From Pseudidiomarina insulisalsae (lineage in GTDB: Bacteria > Pseudomonadota > Gammaproteobacteria > Enterobacterales > Alteromonadaceae), in contig NZ_PIPY01000003.1 in NCBI RefSeq assembly GCF_003987065.1, positions 186,001 through 250,000 on the forward strand: a stretch of DNA of 64,000 bases, written 5' to 3'. The position numbers were made by a program, and so were the translations under genes. Every line of letters begins with the position of its first letter. The first letter of the stretch is position 1. The notes under the pieces are model-generated. The model saw only the letters and a program-made list of their open reading frames with translations. It did not search any database and was not told where the DNA came from. Of this stretch, positions 9,679 through 19,267 are shown one piece after another.

Positions 9679-10238
9679 GGCAGCGCGGTTTTACGCTGGT
9701 AGAAGTGCTGGTGGCCATTGTGGTGTTTGCCATTATCGGCCTGGCGAGCGCCGCGGTCGTCAATACCATGATGCGCACCAACGAGCAAAGCAGCGAAGCG
9801 CGTACGGCCTTGCTGCAGTTGCAACAGGCCATGTTACTGATTGAGCAGGATTTACGCCAGACCGTATCGCGCCGTACACCAAGTGGTGAGCACTATGTCA
9901 GGGCTGGCTGGTTTAACCCGGGGCAGCTGTTGCCGCGCAGTGAATTGCAGCCGTTTCGCTATTTTGTCAATGATGACCAGCAGCTCATTCGCGAGCACTA
10001 CAGCTACCCCGACATGAGCAAGAGTAGTGATCCGGTGCAGCGCGTGTTGCTGGAAGGTATTACCGATATCACCATTACGCCGATTGTCAAAGGCCAGGAG
10101 CAGGAAGAAGAAAGTGAAGGGCCCATGGCTATACCTGACGGTGTTGAGGTGACGGTAGAAAGTGACTATTGGGGCACCATTGTGCGGGTATTTTTGTTAA
10201 ACGGAGGCGACTTCAGTGACCCAGCACCGAGCCCGTAA
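9675..10238 (+). CDS. gspJ: Minor pseudopilin GspJ
   Basis: A 187-residue prepilin with leader MRQRG cut before FTLVEVLVAIVVF. I chose the ATG at 9675, inside the gspI stop, rather than an upstream in-frame ATG at 9546 that would add a long non-leader extension. GspJ binds GspI and GspK in the pseudopilus tip complex. The C-terminal sequence overlaps the start of gspK by 23 bases. Confidence 0.95.
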   Translation: MRQRGFTLVEVLVAIVVFAIIGLASAAVVNTMMRTNEQSSEARTALLQLQQAMLLIEQDLRQTVSRRTPSGEHYVRAGWFNPGQLLPRSELQPFRYFVNDDQQLIREHYSYPDMSKSSDPVQRVLLEGITDITITPIVKGQEQEEESEGPMAIPDGVEVTVESDYWGTIVRVFLLNGGDFSDPAPSP

Positions 10239-11298
10239 CCACTGTTACAGTGTGCCACCGGCGCGTCAGCAAGGCGTCGCGCTGGTCATGGTTTTATTAG
10301 TGGTGGCACTGGTGACGGTACTGGCGGTGCAGCTGAGTCAGCGCATGCAAATGAATGTCGTGCGCACCATGAATTACCAGGACAGCGAGCAGTCGTACTG
10401 GTACTGGCTCAGTGCTGAAGAAATTGCCCGGCAGCTGTTACAGGTACAGGTGCGCGATAGCCGTGGTGTCATTCATCAGGGCCAGGTCTGGTATCTGCAA
10501 ACCGTAGAAGAGCGGGTGTACCCCATTGAGGGCGGCGCGCTGGCAAAGGCGGCAATCACAGATTTGCAGAGCTGCTTCAATCTGAATGCGCTAAAAGGCG
10601 ATAACCTGAGCACCGAACAACTGGTTCGGCGTAAAGTACAAATGCGGATGTTGCTGCAGGCAGCAGACGAAAATATTGATGATTATCAGGCCGATGTCAT
10701 TGTTGAGAGTATGGCCGACTGGCTCGACAATGACGAGCAGATGAGCAGCAGTTACGGTGCTGAGCGCGCCGACTATGAGAGTCTGAGCGTGCCTTACCAG
10801 GCCGCGAATGACTATTTTGTGCATGAAAGCGAGCTGCGCCTGGTGCGCGGCGTGAGTCAGCAGATTTACCAGGCACTAAAGCCGTTTGTCTGTGTTATAC
10901 CCAACAGCAACCGGCTTCAGCTGAATATTAATACCGTCGCGCGTGGTGAAGTGTTGCACGCCATCAGTCTTGGCGCGCTGACCGTCGACGCCGGTACGGC
11001 AGCGATTGATAACCGACCGGATGGCGGCTATGACAAGGTGGAAGACGCGCGCAATAACTCGATTCTGGCGCAGGCCAGTCAGCAGCAGATCAACCCGAAT
11101 TTTGGCGGCGTGCCGCGACCCAGTGGCATTACGGCAGAGTCACTGGGCGGTATGTTTGACGATCTCGTGGTAAAAAGTAATTATTTTGAATTAGACACCC
11201 ACATTGACTACGGCGAGATGACGCTCAGTGGGCAAAGTAAACTCTACGTCAGTGAGAGCGAGGCCATCGTGCTCATGCGTGGACGAGGAGAACCTTAA
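10216..11298 (+). CDS. gspK: Minor pseudopilin GspK (tip subunit)
   Basis: The 360-residue protein is the largest pseudopilin. The cleavage site is QQG/VALVMVLLVV, without Glu at +5, as is normal for GspK. The long alpha-domain insertion includes SCFNLNAL and the NINTV region typical of the family. The start is a GTG at 10216 with GGAGG eight bases upstream. GspK sits at the very tip of the pseudopilus. The stop overlaps the gspL ATG. Confidence 0.95.
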   Translation: MTQHRARNHCYSVPPARQQGVALVMVLLVVALVTVLAVQLSQRMQMNVVRTMNYQDSEQSYWYWLSAEEIARQLLQVQVRDSRGVIHQGQVWYLQTVEERVYPIEGGALAKAAITDLQSCFNLNALKGDNLSTEQLVRRKVQMRMLLQAADENIDDYQADVIVESMADWLDNDEQMSSSYGAERADYESLSVPYQAANDYFVHESELRLVRGVSQQIYQALKPFVCVIPNSNRLQLNINTVARGEVLHAISLGALTVDAGTAAIDNRPDGGYDKVEDARNNSILAQASQQQINPNFGGVPRPSGITAESLGGMFDDLVVKSNYFELDTHIDYGEMTLSGQSKLYVSESEAIVLMRGRGEP

Positions 11299-12437
11299 TG
11301 GAACAGCTCTACATTCATCTGGCGCAGCCGGTGCGTTGGCTGATCTGGCACCCGGGCCAGGGTGAAGTCATTGCCAGCGGCGAGCTAAGCGACAGCGGCC
11401 AACTGCATCAGCTTAGCGAAAAAGCACAGCGCTGCACTGTGACCGTGCTGGTCCCCGGTCAGGACGTACTGCTGACCGAGGTACGACTACCTGCCGGTTC
11501 GCAACGGCTGTTGCCGCAACTGGTACCTAATACGCTGGAAGACGAGCTGGCCAGTGACATCGACAGCCTGCATTTTGCCTGGCCAGCCAATGCGCGCCCG
11601 GGTGGCGTCGACGTGCCGATTCCGGTCACCGTGGTCGCAAAAGAGCGCATGCGTGAGTGGCTTGACGCCTTGCAAAGCGCTAACCTTGAGGTCGACGCAA
11701 TGTATCCCGATTACTTTGCGTTGCCGGTAGTAGAAGGTGGTGCACAGTTACGTCTTGGTCACAGCTTGCTGGTCCGTGAGGGCGAGTGGCAGGCCTACAG
11801 CACCGACTATCCGCCGCTACTTACCAGCGACGCGCAAGATATTACCGACCAGTTTGAAATGCCGCTGCAGGTTGCCAGTGCCGCGCACGTGCAGAATGGC
11901 ATTAATTTGCGCCAGGGTGACTATCGCCCAGTGCGTAAGCGCCGTAAGCAAAACCTGCAATTACCCTGGCGCCCGGCCGCCATCGCCGCGGCCATCGCAT
12001 TGCTGGCGTTGTTCGGCCAGCAGCTGACCACCTATCTGCAGTTGGGGGAGGAAAACGAGCAGTTGCAGGCGGCCATTGAAACAACCTTCCGTGAAGCTTT
12101 CCCACAAACTACACGTATTGTGAACGTGCGTAGTCAGCTGCGGCAGCAACTTGCAGGCTTAGGTATGAGCAATAGTGCTGGCGCTGACCTGGCCACTGGT
12201 GGCGTCAGCATGTTAGGGGAGCTGGAGCCGGCTTTTGCCAGCACACCTGATTTGCAACTGGAGTACATTCGTTATAATAACGCCACCTTACAGCTGCAAG
12301 TGAATGCCCGCGACTTTGACAGCCTGCAACGCTTTCAGGAAGCAGCAACGCAAACCGGGTTAAGTGTGAATCAGGGCCAGGTGACCAATCAGAATGGTGC
12401 GGTCACCGGTACCATTGAAGTTCGCAAGGAGAGTTAA
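11298..12437 (+). CDS. gspL: Type II secretion inner-membrane protein GspL
   Basis: A 379-residue protein with an actin-like cytoplasmic domain (about 1-215), one membrane helix (about 224-245, rich in Ala and Leu), and a periplasmic ferredoxin-like domain. GspL recruits the ATPase GspE to the membrane and pairs with GspM. The ATG shares bases with the gspK stop, and gspM begins 3 bp after its stop. Confidence 0.95.
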   Translation: MEQLYIHLAQPVRWLIWHPGQGEVIASGELSDSGQLHQLSEKAQRCTVTVLVPGQDVLLTEVRLPAGSQRLLPQLVPNTLEDELASDIDSLHFAWPANARPGGVDVPIPVTVVAKERMREWLDALQSANLEVDAMYPDYFALPVVEGGAQLRLGHSLLVREGEWQAYSTDYPPLLTSDAQDITDQFEMPLQVASAAHVQNGINLRQGDYRPVRKRRKQNLQLPWRPAAIAAAIALLALFGQQLTTYLQLGEENEQLQAAIETTFREAFPQTTRIVNVRSQLRQQLAGLGMSNSAGADLATGGVSMLGELEPAFASTPDLQLEYIRYNNATLQLQVNARDFDSLQRFQEAATQTGLSVNQGQVTNQNGAVTGTIEVRKES

Positions 12438-12440
12438 TTT

Positions 12441-12950
12441 ATGTGGCCTGAACAGTTACAACAGCGCTGGCAGCAGCTGAATAGCCGTGAACAATTACTG
12501 GTTAGTCTGGCCGGTGTGGTGTTGGCCATTTGCATTGTTTATTTTGCTCTGTGGCAGCCGCTACAGAACGGTATTGATGCCCGTCAGGCACAACGCGACG
12601 CGCAGCAGGAGACGCTGGCATGGGTGCGCGAGAATACCGGCCGTTATCTGGCGCTGCGTCAGCAGGCACCGCAAAGCCCTGGCCCGGCACGTCAGTCAAA
12701 CTTAAGCCTTGGCGATATCCCCCGTATTGTCACCCAGCAGGCCAGCCAGCTGCGCCTTGATGTCGGGCGGCTGAATCCGGAAGGACAATCGCTGGTGGTG
12801 GTCATGAATGACGTGCCGTTTAATCAGGTGCTGGCCTTTATTGACGCGTTGCAACGCCAATCAGGACTGGTGGTCGAGCAGCTTGATATAACCCGTGCCG
12901 GTAAGCCTGGCCACGTGCATGTGCGACGACTGAAAGTAGGTCTGGCATGA
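12441..12950 (+). CDS. gspM: Type II secretion inner-membrane protein GspM
   Basis: A 169-residue bitopic protein with the conserved opening WQQLNSREQLLVSLAGVVL, a membrane helix at about 18-38, and a small periplasmic ferredoxin-like domain. It stabilises GspL in the inner-membrane platform. It overlaps gspN by 4 bp. Confidence 0.95.
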   Translation: MWPEQLQQRWQQLNSREQLLVSLAGVVLAICIVYFALWQPLQNGIDARQAQRDAQQETLAWVRENTGRYLALRQQAPQSPGPARQSNLSLGDIPRIVTQQASQLRLDVGRLNPEGQSLVVVMNDVPFNQVLAFIDALQRQSGLVVEQLDITRAGKPGHVHVRRLKVGLA

Positions 12951-13720
12951 GTTGGCGCTGGTTGCTCTGGCTGCTCCCGGTTTATCTTATCGGCTTAGTC
13001 GTGTTCGCTCCGGCACGTTTATTGCTGTGGTTTATTCCCGCACAAAGCGGTATTGAACTGAGCGCCATCTCCGGCACGCTCTGGGACGGCCAGGCCTCGG
13101 TTAGTGCGCCGGCCAATCAGCAGTTAACATTAACCTTTCACCAGGTGCAATGGCAGTTGCAGCCATGGGCGCTCTTCACTGGCAAGGCGCAGCTGGCGTT
13201 TCGTGTGCCATCGGGTAATACCGTGCAGGGCAGCGGCACGGCCACTTTGGGTATAAACGGTGCGGTGCAATTGCAGGGAGAATTTTCCGGTAATCTGCAA
13301 GAGGCCATTCAGACCTATCAGTTGCCGGTGCCTGTTACCCTCAATGGCGACTGGTCGCTTAATGTACAGCAGTTTCAACTAAATGATCTTGCTGACGGGC
13401 ATTGGTGTAATGAGTTACAGGCCCGCGTGGTCAGCCGCGATACTGAGGTGCGTTTTAATCAGCGTTGGAGCGACCTGGGTGAATTCAGCACGCTTCTGAG
13501 TTGTAATGCCGGCAACGAGATTGTCGCCGATATGGCCGCGGACAATCGTCTTGGCCTTAGTTTTGAGACCGTGATCGGCGGCACGCAACAGTCGCCCCGT
13601 ATTGCCATTTCGGGCAGCATGCGTCCGACCACGCAAACCCCACGCGAAGTCGCTGATATGTTAGTATTTCTGGGAAGGCCCGACGCAACAGGCGCCTACC
13701 AATTTCGTTTTACGCTCTAA
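12947..13720 (+). CDS. gspN: Type II secretion protein GspN
   Basis: A 257-residue bitopic protein with one N-terminal membrane segment (about 4-30) and a long beta-rich periplasmic region containing SAISGTLWDGQAS, the typical GspN signature. GspN is an accessory component present in only some T2SS operons. It closes the gspC-N run; gspO, A and B are absent. The 12-bp gap to mscS suggests the channel gene may be read from the same transcript. Confidence 0.93.
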   Translation: MSWRWLLWLLPVYLIGLVVFAPARLLLWFIPAQSGIELSAISGTLWDGQASVSAPANQQLTLTFHQVQWQLQPWALFTGKAQLAFRVPSGNTVQGSGTATLGINGAVQLQGEFSGNLQEAIQTYQLPVPVTLNGDWSLNVQQFQLNDLADGHWCNELQARVVSRDTEVRFNQRWSDLGEFSTLLSCNAGNEIVADMAADNRLGLSFETVIGGTQQSPRIAISGSMRPTTQTPREVADMLVFLGRPDATGAYQFRFTL

Positions 13721-13732
13721 AGGAGTAAAGAG

Positions 13733-14560
13733 ATGGACAAATTTATGACCTGGATTAGCAATAACCAGGAACTGATTCTGAGCTACACCATTAAGTTTGT
13801 GGTGGCGATACTGATCCTGATCATTGGTAAGATGATCGCCAACAGTGTTGCCAAACTTCTGGGTAAAGGTTTGACCCGCAAAGGCGTTGATGGCGCCGTC
13901 ATCAGCTTCTTAAGCGCCATTGTCAAAAGCGTGATCTTTATCGCCGCTATTTTAATGGCGTTGTCACAGGTGGGTGTACAAACCACGTCATTTATTGCCA
14001 TTTTAGGTGCTGCCGGTTTAGCCATCGGTCTATCACTGCAGGGCTCACTGTCCAATATGGCTTCAGGCGTGTTGATCATTACTTTCCGTCCATTCCGCGC
14101 CGGTGAGTATGTTGAAGCCGGTGGTGTGTCGGGTACCGTTGAAGAAGTAAATATTTTCCAAACGGTCTTGAAAACCCCGGACAATAAGGTTGTATTTGTA
14201 CCGAACGCGCAAATAACCGGTCAGCCGATCACCAACTACAGCCGTGAAGACACGCGCCGCGTTGATTTGCTGATTGGTGTCTCGTACGACGCTGACTTGC
14301 ATAAAACCAAAGAAGTGCTCGAGAGCGTCTTAAAAGCGGATGATCGTCTGCTGAAGGAGCCGGCCTGGAATATTCAGGTGCATGCGCTGAATAACTCATC
14401 GGTCGACTTTATTGTACGTCCGTGGGTGAACGTCGGCGATTACTGGCCAGTATACTGGGATTTAATGCGCGAAATTAAAATTGCGCTCGATAAGAATGAT
14501 ATCGGTATTCCTTATCCGCAAATGGACGTACATTTATTTCGTCAGGCTTCACAAGATTAA
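13733..14560 (+). CDS. mscS: Small-conductance mechanosensitive channel MscS
   Basis: The 275-residue protein has three membrane helices in its first 130 residues. The pore-lining third helix has the Gly/Ala packing pattern AAGLAIGLSLQGSLSNMASG, followed by the conserved FRPFRAGEYV at the start of the beta domain, and then the mixed alpha/beta vestibule. The channel releases solutes on hypo-osmotic shock. A good ribosome site (AAAGGAG) precedes the ATG. It follows gspN closely, and the next gene has its own regulatory region. Confidence 0.95.
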   Translation: MDKFMTWISNNQELILSYTIKFVVAILILIIGKMIANSVAKLLGKGLTRKGVDGAVISFLSAIVKSVIFIAAILMALSQVGVQTTSFIAILGAAGLAIGLSLQGSLSNMASGVLIITFRPFRAGEYVEAGGVSGTVEEVNIFQTVLKTPDNKVVFVPNAQITGQPITNYSREDTRRVDLLIGVSYDADLHKTKEVLESVLKADDRLLKEPAWNIQVHALNNSSVDFIVRPWVNVGDYWPVYWDLMREIKIALDKNDIGIPYPQMDVHLFRQASQD

Positions 14561-14588
14561 AACTTAGTGCTAACCTTTGAAGTGTCAT

Positions 14589-14620
14589 GGAAAGTAAATT
14601 TTCCTTGATTGGCCAATCAA
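14589..14620. promoter_or_regulatory. Paired inverted repeats, including a 16-bp perfect palindrome, upstream of the gfc/T2SS-like locus
   Basis: The 89-bp gap before the Pro-Glu protein holds TTGATTGGCCAATCAA at 14605-14620, a perfect 16-base palindrome, directly preceded by a second inverted repeat (GGAAA at 14589 and TTTCC at 14600-14604 around a 6-base centre). There is no T-run after it, so it does not look like a terminator. Its position 30-60 bases before the first ATG suggests an operator for a dimeric regulator. I see no convincing sigma-70 boxes, so the promoter itself is unassigned. Confidence 0.45.
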
Positions 14621-14637
14621 TAAGAAAAAGCACATAG

Positions 14638-15012
<375 letters not shown>

Positions 15013-15034
15013 TCGTTTAGTAAAGTGAAGTATG

Positions 15035-15067
15035 AAATACCGCAGGTGCGCACTGCGGTATTTTTTT
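15035..15067 (+). terminator. Rho-independent terminator after the Pro-Glu protein gene
   Basis: Arms AAATACCGCAG (15035-15045) and CTGCGGTATTT (15053-15063) enclose a 7-base loop and run into seven T residues. It should stop most transcripts after the small first gene and let a fraction continue into gfcB, giving high expression of the first gene relative to the rest. Confidence 0.88.
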
Positions 15068-15105
15068 AAATGGCACACGGATGAATACTACAATAAGTGA
15101 AAACT

Positions 15106-15795
15106 ATGGCCAGCACGTCCCGAATTCTGCTCCTGGGAGCTCTCTCCGTACTCGTCCTTAGTGGTTGTAGTGCGCGTGTTCAAAATATGGTCGATACCGC
15201 CCGAACGGCTGTCTTTGGTCATGACGGCGTTGAACTGACTACCGAACAGGTCAATAAGTATCCTTACGCCGCCGCCTATATCAAAACCGAGCGTTTCCCG
15301 CAGGCCGTCGCAGTGCTTGACCGCACCAGTGACCAGCAGCGGGTGTATCGCACCGGCGGTGACGAAGCGCTCACCACCCGCTTCGGACGCGTTCTCACTA
15401 GCTCCGGCATTCCTGGTATGCCGCTTTACACGCTTAACTGGCAAGCCGATCCGCTGGCGTGCTATGTGCAACAGCTGCACCGTGGCACCAAACAACGCTG
15501 CCCCGATAGCTGGGAGCGTCAGGTTGAGACAGGTAATTACGGCGAAAATGACCTCCAGCGTGTCACCTTTAACAGTTCGTTTAACGTCAGCGAGCAGCGA
15601 AGCTATCTTCACCCCGATGGCACGGAATTGACGATAACCGTTATCCGTGAAGTCGGAGCAGCGGGCGATCAGTCCTTTGAGAATACCTTTTACGCAGCCA
15701 ATGGACGGGTGGTGTATGCCCAGCAGTGGGTGTCCGATGCCATTGGTTACGTCACCTGGCGAGAAATGAAACCATTCAGTGGAGACTTACCATGA
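15106..15795 (+). CDS. gfcB: YjbF/GfcB-family outer-membrane lipoprotein
   Basis: A 229-residue lipoprotein with lipobox LSGC at Cys21. The segments KYPYAAAYIKTERFPQAVAVL and LYTLNWQADPLACYVQQ are characteristic of the YjbF/GfcB family. In E. coli, gfcBCD and yjbFGH encode outer-membrane and periplasmic parts of group 4 capsule or Yjb exopolysaccharide export. The ATG at 15106 is preferred over an in-frame GTG at 15097 because it puts a normal lipoprotein signal at the N-terminus. It overlaps gfcC by 4 bases. Confidence 0.88.
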   Translation: MASTSRILLLGALSVLVLSGCSARVQNMVDTARTAVFGHDGVELTTEQVNKYPYAAAYIKTERFPQAVAVLDRTSDQQRVYRTGGDEALTTRFGRVLTSSGIPGMPLYTLNWQADPLACYVQQLHRGTKQRCPDSWERQVETGNYGENDLQRVTFNSSFNVSEQRSYLHPDGTELTITVIREVGAAGDQSFENTFYAANGRVVYAQQWVSDAIGYVTWREMKPFSGDLP

Positions 15796-16658
15796 AGAAC
15801 TTAGGTTTCCGCACAGGAGTTGCATCCTTTATCGTAGCGGCAATGCTCACCACCAGCACGACGCTGGCGGCGCCACAACAAGCGCAGGCAGATGCGCCGG
15901 CGACCCAGGTGATCGTGGGTGAGGGCGTGGTTACTTTTTCAAAGCCTGCACGATTACTGAATCTGTACCAGATTGCGCAACTTGATCCCAGTGCCTACTG
16001 GCCGAGCAGCCGTCTGATTAGTAGCACGCAGACTAACAAGCTACAGCAGCGCCGCCAATTTATGCTCGAACAGCTCAGCGATTTAGCTCAATCAGCCTTT
16101 ATTCAGGGTGAAGAAGAACTAGCCGCCGCGGCGCGCGCCTATGCCGCACAAATTCCGGGCTGGCCGTTGATTGGTGCAGAATGGGTAGGTGTGACGAAAA
16201 TCGATGACCGCCTTGACGTGCAAAGCGGCGTCGATGTTGAGCGCCCAAGTTTGTACAGCAGCTTTAATGGTGCCGTTGCGAACCTGCAGGCCAATCCGCA
16301 GTTACCTGAAGGGCAACTGCAATTTTTGCCACCAGCTGACCTCGGGCCCTGGCAGGTAACCGTGATTAGCCCTGCCGGCGTGCAGCAATTTAACTTTGAT
16401 GAAACCGATACCGTGCGTGGCATACTGCAACGCGCCGGTAGCTTCAGTGAGAATTATGATCTTGCTGAAGTTACGCTGGTATCACTTACCGGTTTAAGTC
16501 GTACGACTCATGTGGCCTATTACAACGACGATGAAGCTTTGCCACCGGTACACGGCATTATTTTTGTGGGGTTAGATGTCAGCAATATGAATGCAGGCTG
16601 GCAACAGGTCAATGCACAACTTGCCGCACTTTTGAGTTATTGGAATCCGCAATCATGA
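15792..16658 (+). CDS. gfcC: Periplasmic capsule protein, GfcC/YjbG family
   Basis: A 288-residue exported protein: signal peptide MKNLGFRTGVASFIVAAML ending after LAA. The mature part carries the SLBB-like and helical arrangement expected of GfcC: YWPSSRL early, an RQFMLEQL helix, and a VRGILQRAGSF motif. GfcC is a periplasmic protein that resembles Wza domains 2 and 3 without being an exporter itself. The start at 15792 lies inside the gfcB stop; an upstream in-frame start at 15726 would add a non-signal extension. It overlaps gfcD by 4 bases. Confidence 0.88.
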   Translation: MKNLGFRTGVASFIVAAMLTTSTTLAAPQQAQADAPATQVIVGEGVVTFSKPARLLNLYQIAQLDPSAYWPSSRLISSTQTNKLQQRRQFMLEQLSDLAQSAFIQGEEELAAAARAYAAQIPGWPLIGAEWVGVTKIDDRLDVQSGVDVERPSLYSSFNGAVANLQANPQLPEGQLQFLPPADLGPWQVTVISPAGVQQFNFDETDTVRGILQRAGSFSENYDLAEVTLVSLTGLSRTTHVAYYNDDEALPPVHGIIFVGLDVSNMNAGWQQVNAQLAALLSYWNPQS

Positions 16659-18823
16659 ATGAAGTAGTTATCCCGAAACTGTCAGTTAGCCGAGTTGCTG
16701 CCGCGATCAGTGTGGGTTTGTGCGCAATGGTCGCCAGCACCAGTGCCCAGGCCGATCAGTACACCAGCCAATCCGACTTTGGCGGGGTAGGCCTTATGCA
16801 AATGCCAACCGCGCGGTTTGCCGATTACGGCACCTTGTCAGGGCTTTATTACGATAACGAAGAATATCGGCGTCTGGCAGTAAGTCTGTCGTTGTTTCCC
16901 TGGCTAGAGACAACGATACGTTACAACGATATCCGCCCGATTACCTACAGCGGTAACCCCGAGTTCAGCGGCGATCAGACCGGAAAAGACAAAGGTTTCG
17001 ATGTTAAATTACGCGTATGGGAGGAGAGCTACTGGGTGCCACAGGTGGCAGTCGGTTGGCGCGACCTTGCCGGTACGGGAATTTTTGCCAGTGAGTACCT
17101 GGTCGCCAGCAAACAGTTTGGCCCGCTTGATGTCACTCTTGGCCTGGGTTGGGGTTACATGGGCCGGCGCGACAATATCAGCAACCCGTTCTGTGAAGTG
17201 TCGGATACCTTTTGTGTGCGTGAGCCAGGCTATAGCGGTCGTGGCGGGCGCTTTGAAACGGATAAATGGTTCCGTGGCGACGCTTCGCTATTTGGGGGAT
17301 TCCAATATCAGACGCCTTTTGATCCATTGGTACTGAAAGCCGAGTACGATGGCAATGATTACAGCCGCGAGCGTTACCTGGGGCAGTTGGAAGTTGATTC
17401 GGCCTGGAACTTTGGCGCCGACTACCAGCTGACCGATAACTGGACGCTGAAACTTAGTTATGAGCGCGGCAATACGCTGATGTTTGGTTTTTCCGGAGCC
17501 ATTGATCTAAATAGCATGGGGCAGGTGAAAACAGCCAACCGCCGCGTACCAACGCCGGGCACGGCCACTGCGCTGACCCGCGCCGAAAGCAAGGACGATA
17601 GTCGCGACCTGTATCGTATGGCCAGCGACTTCTACAGTTTTGGCGGTGTGGCCGTCAGCGAAATGCAGCACGCCCGTTCTGAGCAAAGTGATGAAGTTGA
17701 TACCTTAAGAGTCTACGGTCAGCAACTGTACTACCGTGACTCGCAGCAGGGTATCCGCCAGGTGGCACGCGTCGCCGATCAGCGTTTGCCAGAAAACTAC
17801 AAGTTTGTTGAAGTGGTGGAGCAGCATGATCAAATACAGCTCAACACCACCGTGATCGATCTGGAAGAAGCGCGCCAGGCCATTCACAACCTCGACCTGA
17901 CCACCGAGCTTGAAGACGCCTTCACGCGTACCAACACCGACCTGGACCTGCGCGAAGATAAGGGTTTTTACGAAGCCCGTTATCAGCGCACCTGGCCACG
18001 CATCAGCGTGCGGCCATTCCTTGATCAGAGCTTCGGTAACCCGGAAAACTTCTACATGTATCAGTTCGGCCTCGACGTGAATGCCTCTATGTGGATTGCG
18101 CCGGGCACCTTTGTGCATGGTACCGTCAGCGGCAACCTTTTGACCAATTTTGACGACTTCAATTTCCTGGTCGACTCGTATTCATCACCGCTGCCGCGGG
18201 TACGTACTTATATTCGTGAATACGTTACTTTTAGTGATATCTGGCTGAGCAATTTGCAGGTCAGCCATATTAACCAACTGGCGCCGAATGTTTATACCAG
18301 TGTCTACGGCGGTTATCTCGAGCGTATGTTCGGTGGCGTCGGTACCGAATTGTTGTATCGTGAACTCGACAGTAACTGGGCGGTGGGCGTTGATTTAAAC
18401 TGGGTGAAGCAGCGCGATTATGAAAGTCACACGGGCTTTTTAGATTACGATACTTTTACCGGTCACATTACCGGTTACTATCAGCCATCGTTCCTGCCAA
18501 ATACATTAATTAAGGCCGCGTGGGGTAAATTCCTTGCACAAGACAACGGTCTGCAGTTAAATGTTGAACATAAGTTTAAAAGTGGTGTCCTAGTTGGTGC
18601 CTACGCAGCGAAGACCAATGTGTCATCAGCGGAATATGGTGAGGGCAGCTTTACCAAAGGCTTTTACATTAGCTTCCCGATTGACCTGCTGCAAACCGAG
18701 CATAGTCCGAACCGTGGTTATATCGGCTGGACGCCGTTAACCCGTGATGGTGGGCAAATGCTCAGCCGTGGTATACAGTTGTTCCATGCAACGGATCTTC
18801 GCAGTCCGTTTTACAAAGAGTAA
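16655..18823 (+). CDS. gfcD: Outer-membrane exopolysaccharide protein, GfcD/YjbH family
   Basis: A 722-residue protein with a signal peptide (cut near AQA-DQYTS) followed by GGVGLMQMPTARF, the diagnostic YjbH/GfcD opening, and beta-strand-rich sequence to the end. Family members are predicted large outer-membrane beta-barrels for exopolysaccharide export. I place the start at ATG 16655, overlapping the gfcC stop; a TTG at 16640 is also in frame. A pseudopilin gene follows after 24 bp, so the gfc genes and the second secretion system probably share a transcript. Confidence 0.88.
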   Translation: MNEVVIPKLSVSRVAAAISVGLCAMVASTSAQADQYTSQSDFGGVGLMQMPTARFADYGTLSGLYYDNEEYRRLAVSLSLFPWLETTIRYNDIRPITYSGNPEFSGDQTGKDKGFDVKLRVWEESYWVPQVAVGWRDLAGTGIFASEYLVASKQFGPLDVTLGLGWGYMGRRDNISNPFCEVSDTFCVREPGYSGRGGRFETDKWFRGDASLFGGFQYQTPFDPLVLKAEYDGNDYSRERYLGQLEVDSAWNFGADYQLTDNWTLKLSYERGNTLMFGFSGAIDLNSMGQVKTANRRVPTPGTATALTRAESKDDSRDLYRMASDFYSFGGVAVSEMQHARSEQSDEVDTLRVYGQQLYYRDSQQGIRQVARVADQRLPENYKFVEVVEQHDQIQLNTTVIDLEEARQAIHNLDLTTELEDAFTRTNTDLDLREDKGFYEARYQRTWPRISVRPFLDQSFGNPENFYMYQFGLDVNASMWIAPGTFVHGTVSGNLLTNFDDFNFLVDSYSSPLPRVRTYIREYVTFSDIWLSNLQVSHINQLAPNVYTSVYGGYLERMFGGVGTELLYRELDSNWAVGVDLNWVKQRDYESHTGFLDYDTFTGHITGYYQPSFLPNTLIKAAWGKFLAQDNGLQLNVEHKFKSGVLVGAYAAKTNVSSAEYGEGSFTKGFYISFPIDLLQTEHSPNRGYIGWTPLTRDGGQMLSRGIQLFHATDLRSPFYKE

Positions 18824-18847
18824 CGGAGTACATACAGGAGAACATTT

Positions 18848-19258
18848 ATGAAACGTGCGCAGACGCGTAAGACAGCCGGCTTCACCTTAATTGAGCTGCT
18901 GATTGTCATTGTCATTTTGGGGTTGCTGGCCAGTCTGGTCGCGCCGCAAATGTTTTCCAAGGTTGACTCATCGAAAATTAAAACCGCTGAGACCCAGATG
19001 AAAATGCTGGAGACCTCACTGAATACCTACCGTCTTGATATGGGGCGCTACCCGGAAAGTCTCGACTTGCTGCTGGCCAGCGACGAGGCAAATTGGCAGG
19101 GCCCTTATTTCCCGAAAGACGTACCGCCCGACCCCTGGGGCAACGATTATGTGTATCGTATGCCTGGCGATGATGGTGCACCCTTTACCTTGTTGTCCTA
19201 CGGCGCCGATGGTCGCGAAGGTGGTGAAGAGAATAACGCTGATATTATTCACCAATAA
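18848..19258 (+). CDS. GspG-like major pseudopilin of the second secretion system
   Basis: A 136-residue prepilin with leader ending KTAG/FTLIELLIVIVILGLL (Glu at +5). The C-terminal half has PPDPWGNDYVYR and an acidic loop (GADGREGGEENN), the GspG calcium-site region. A clear AGGAG precedes the ATG. It opens a second, complete pseudopilus gene set directly behind gfcBCD. It resembles GspG more than type IV pilins (short length, DPWGNDY motif). Confidence 0.92.
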   Translation: MKRAQTRKTAGFTLIELLIVIVILGLLASLVAPQMFSKVDSSKIKTAETQMKMLETSLNTYRLDMGRYPESLDLLLASDEANWQGPYFPKDVPPDPWGNDYVYRMPGDDGAPFTLLSYGADGREGGEENNADIIHQ

Positions 19259-19267
19259 GTGACGCTT

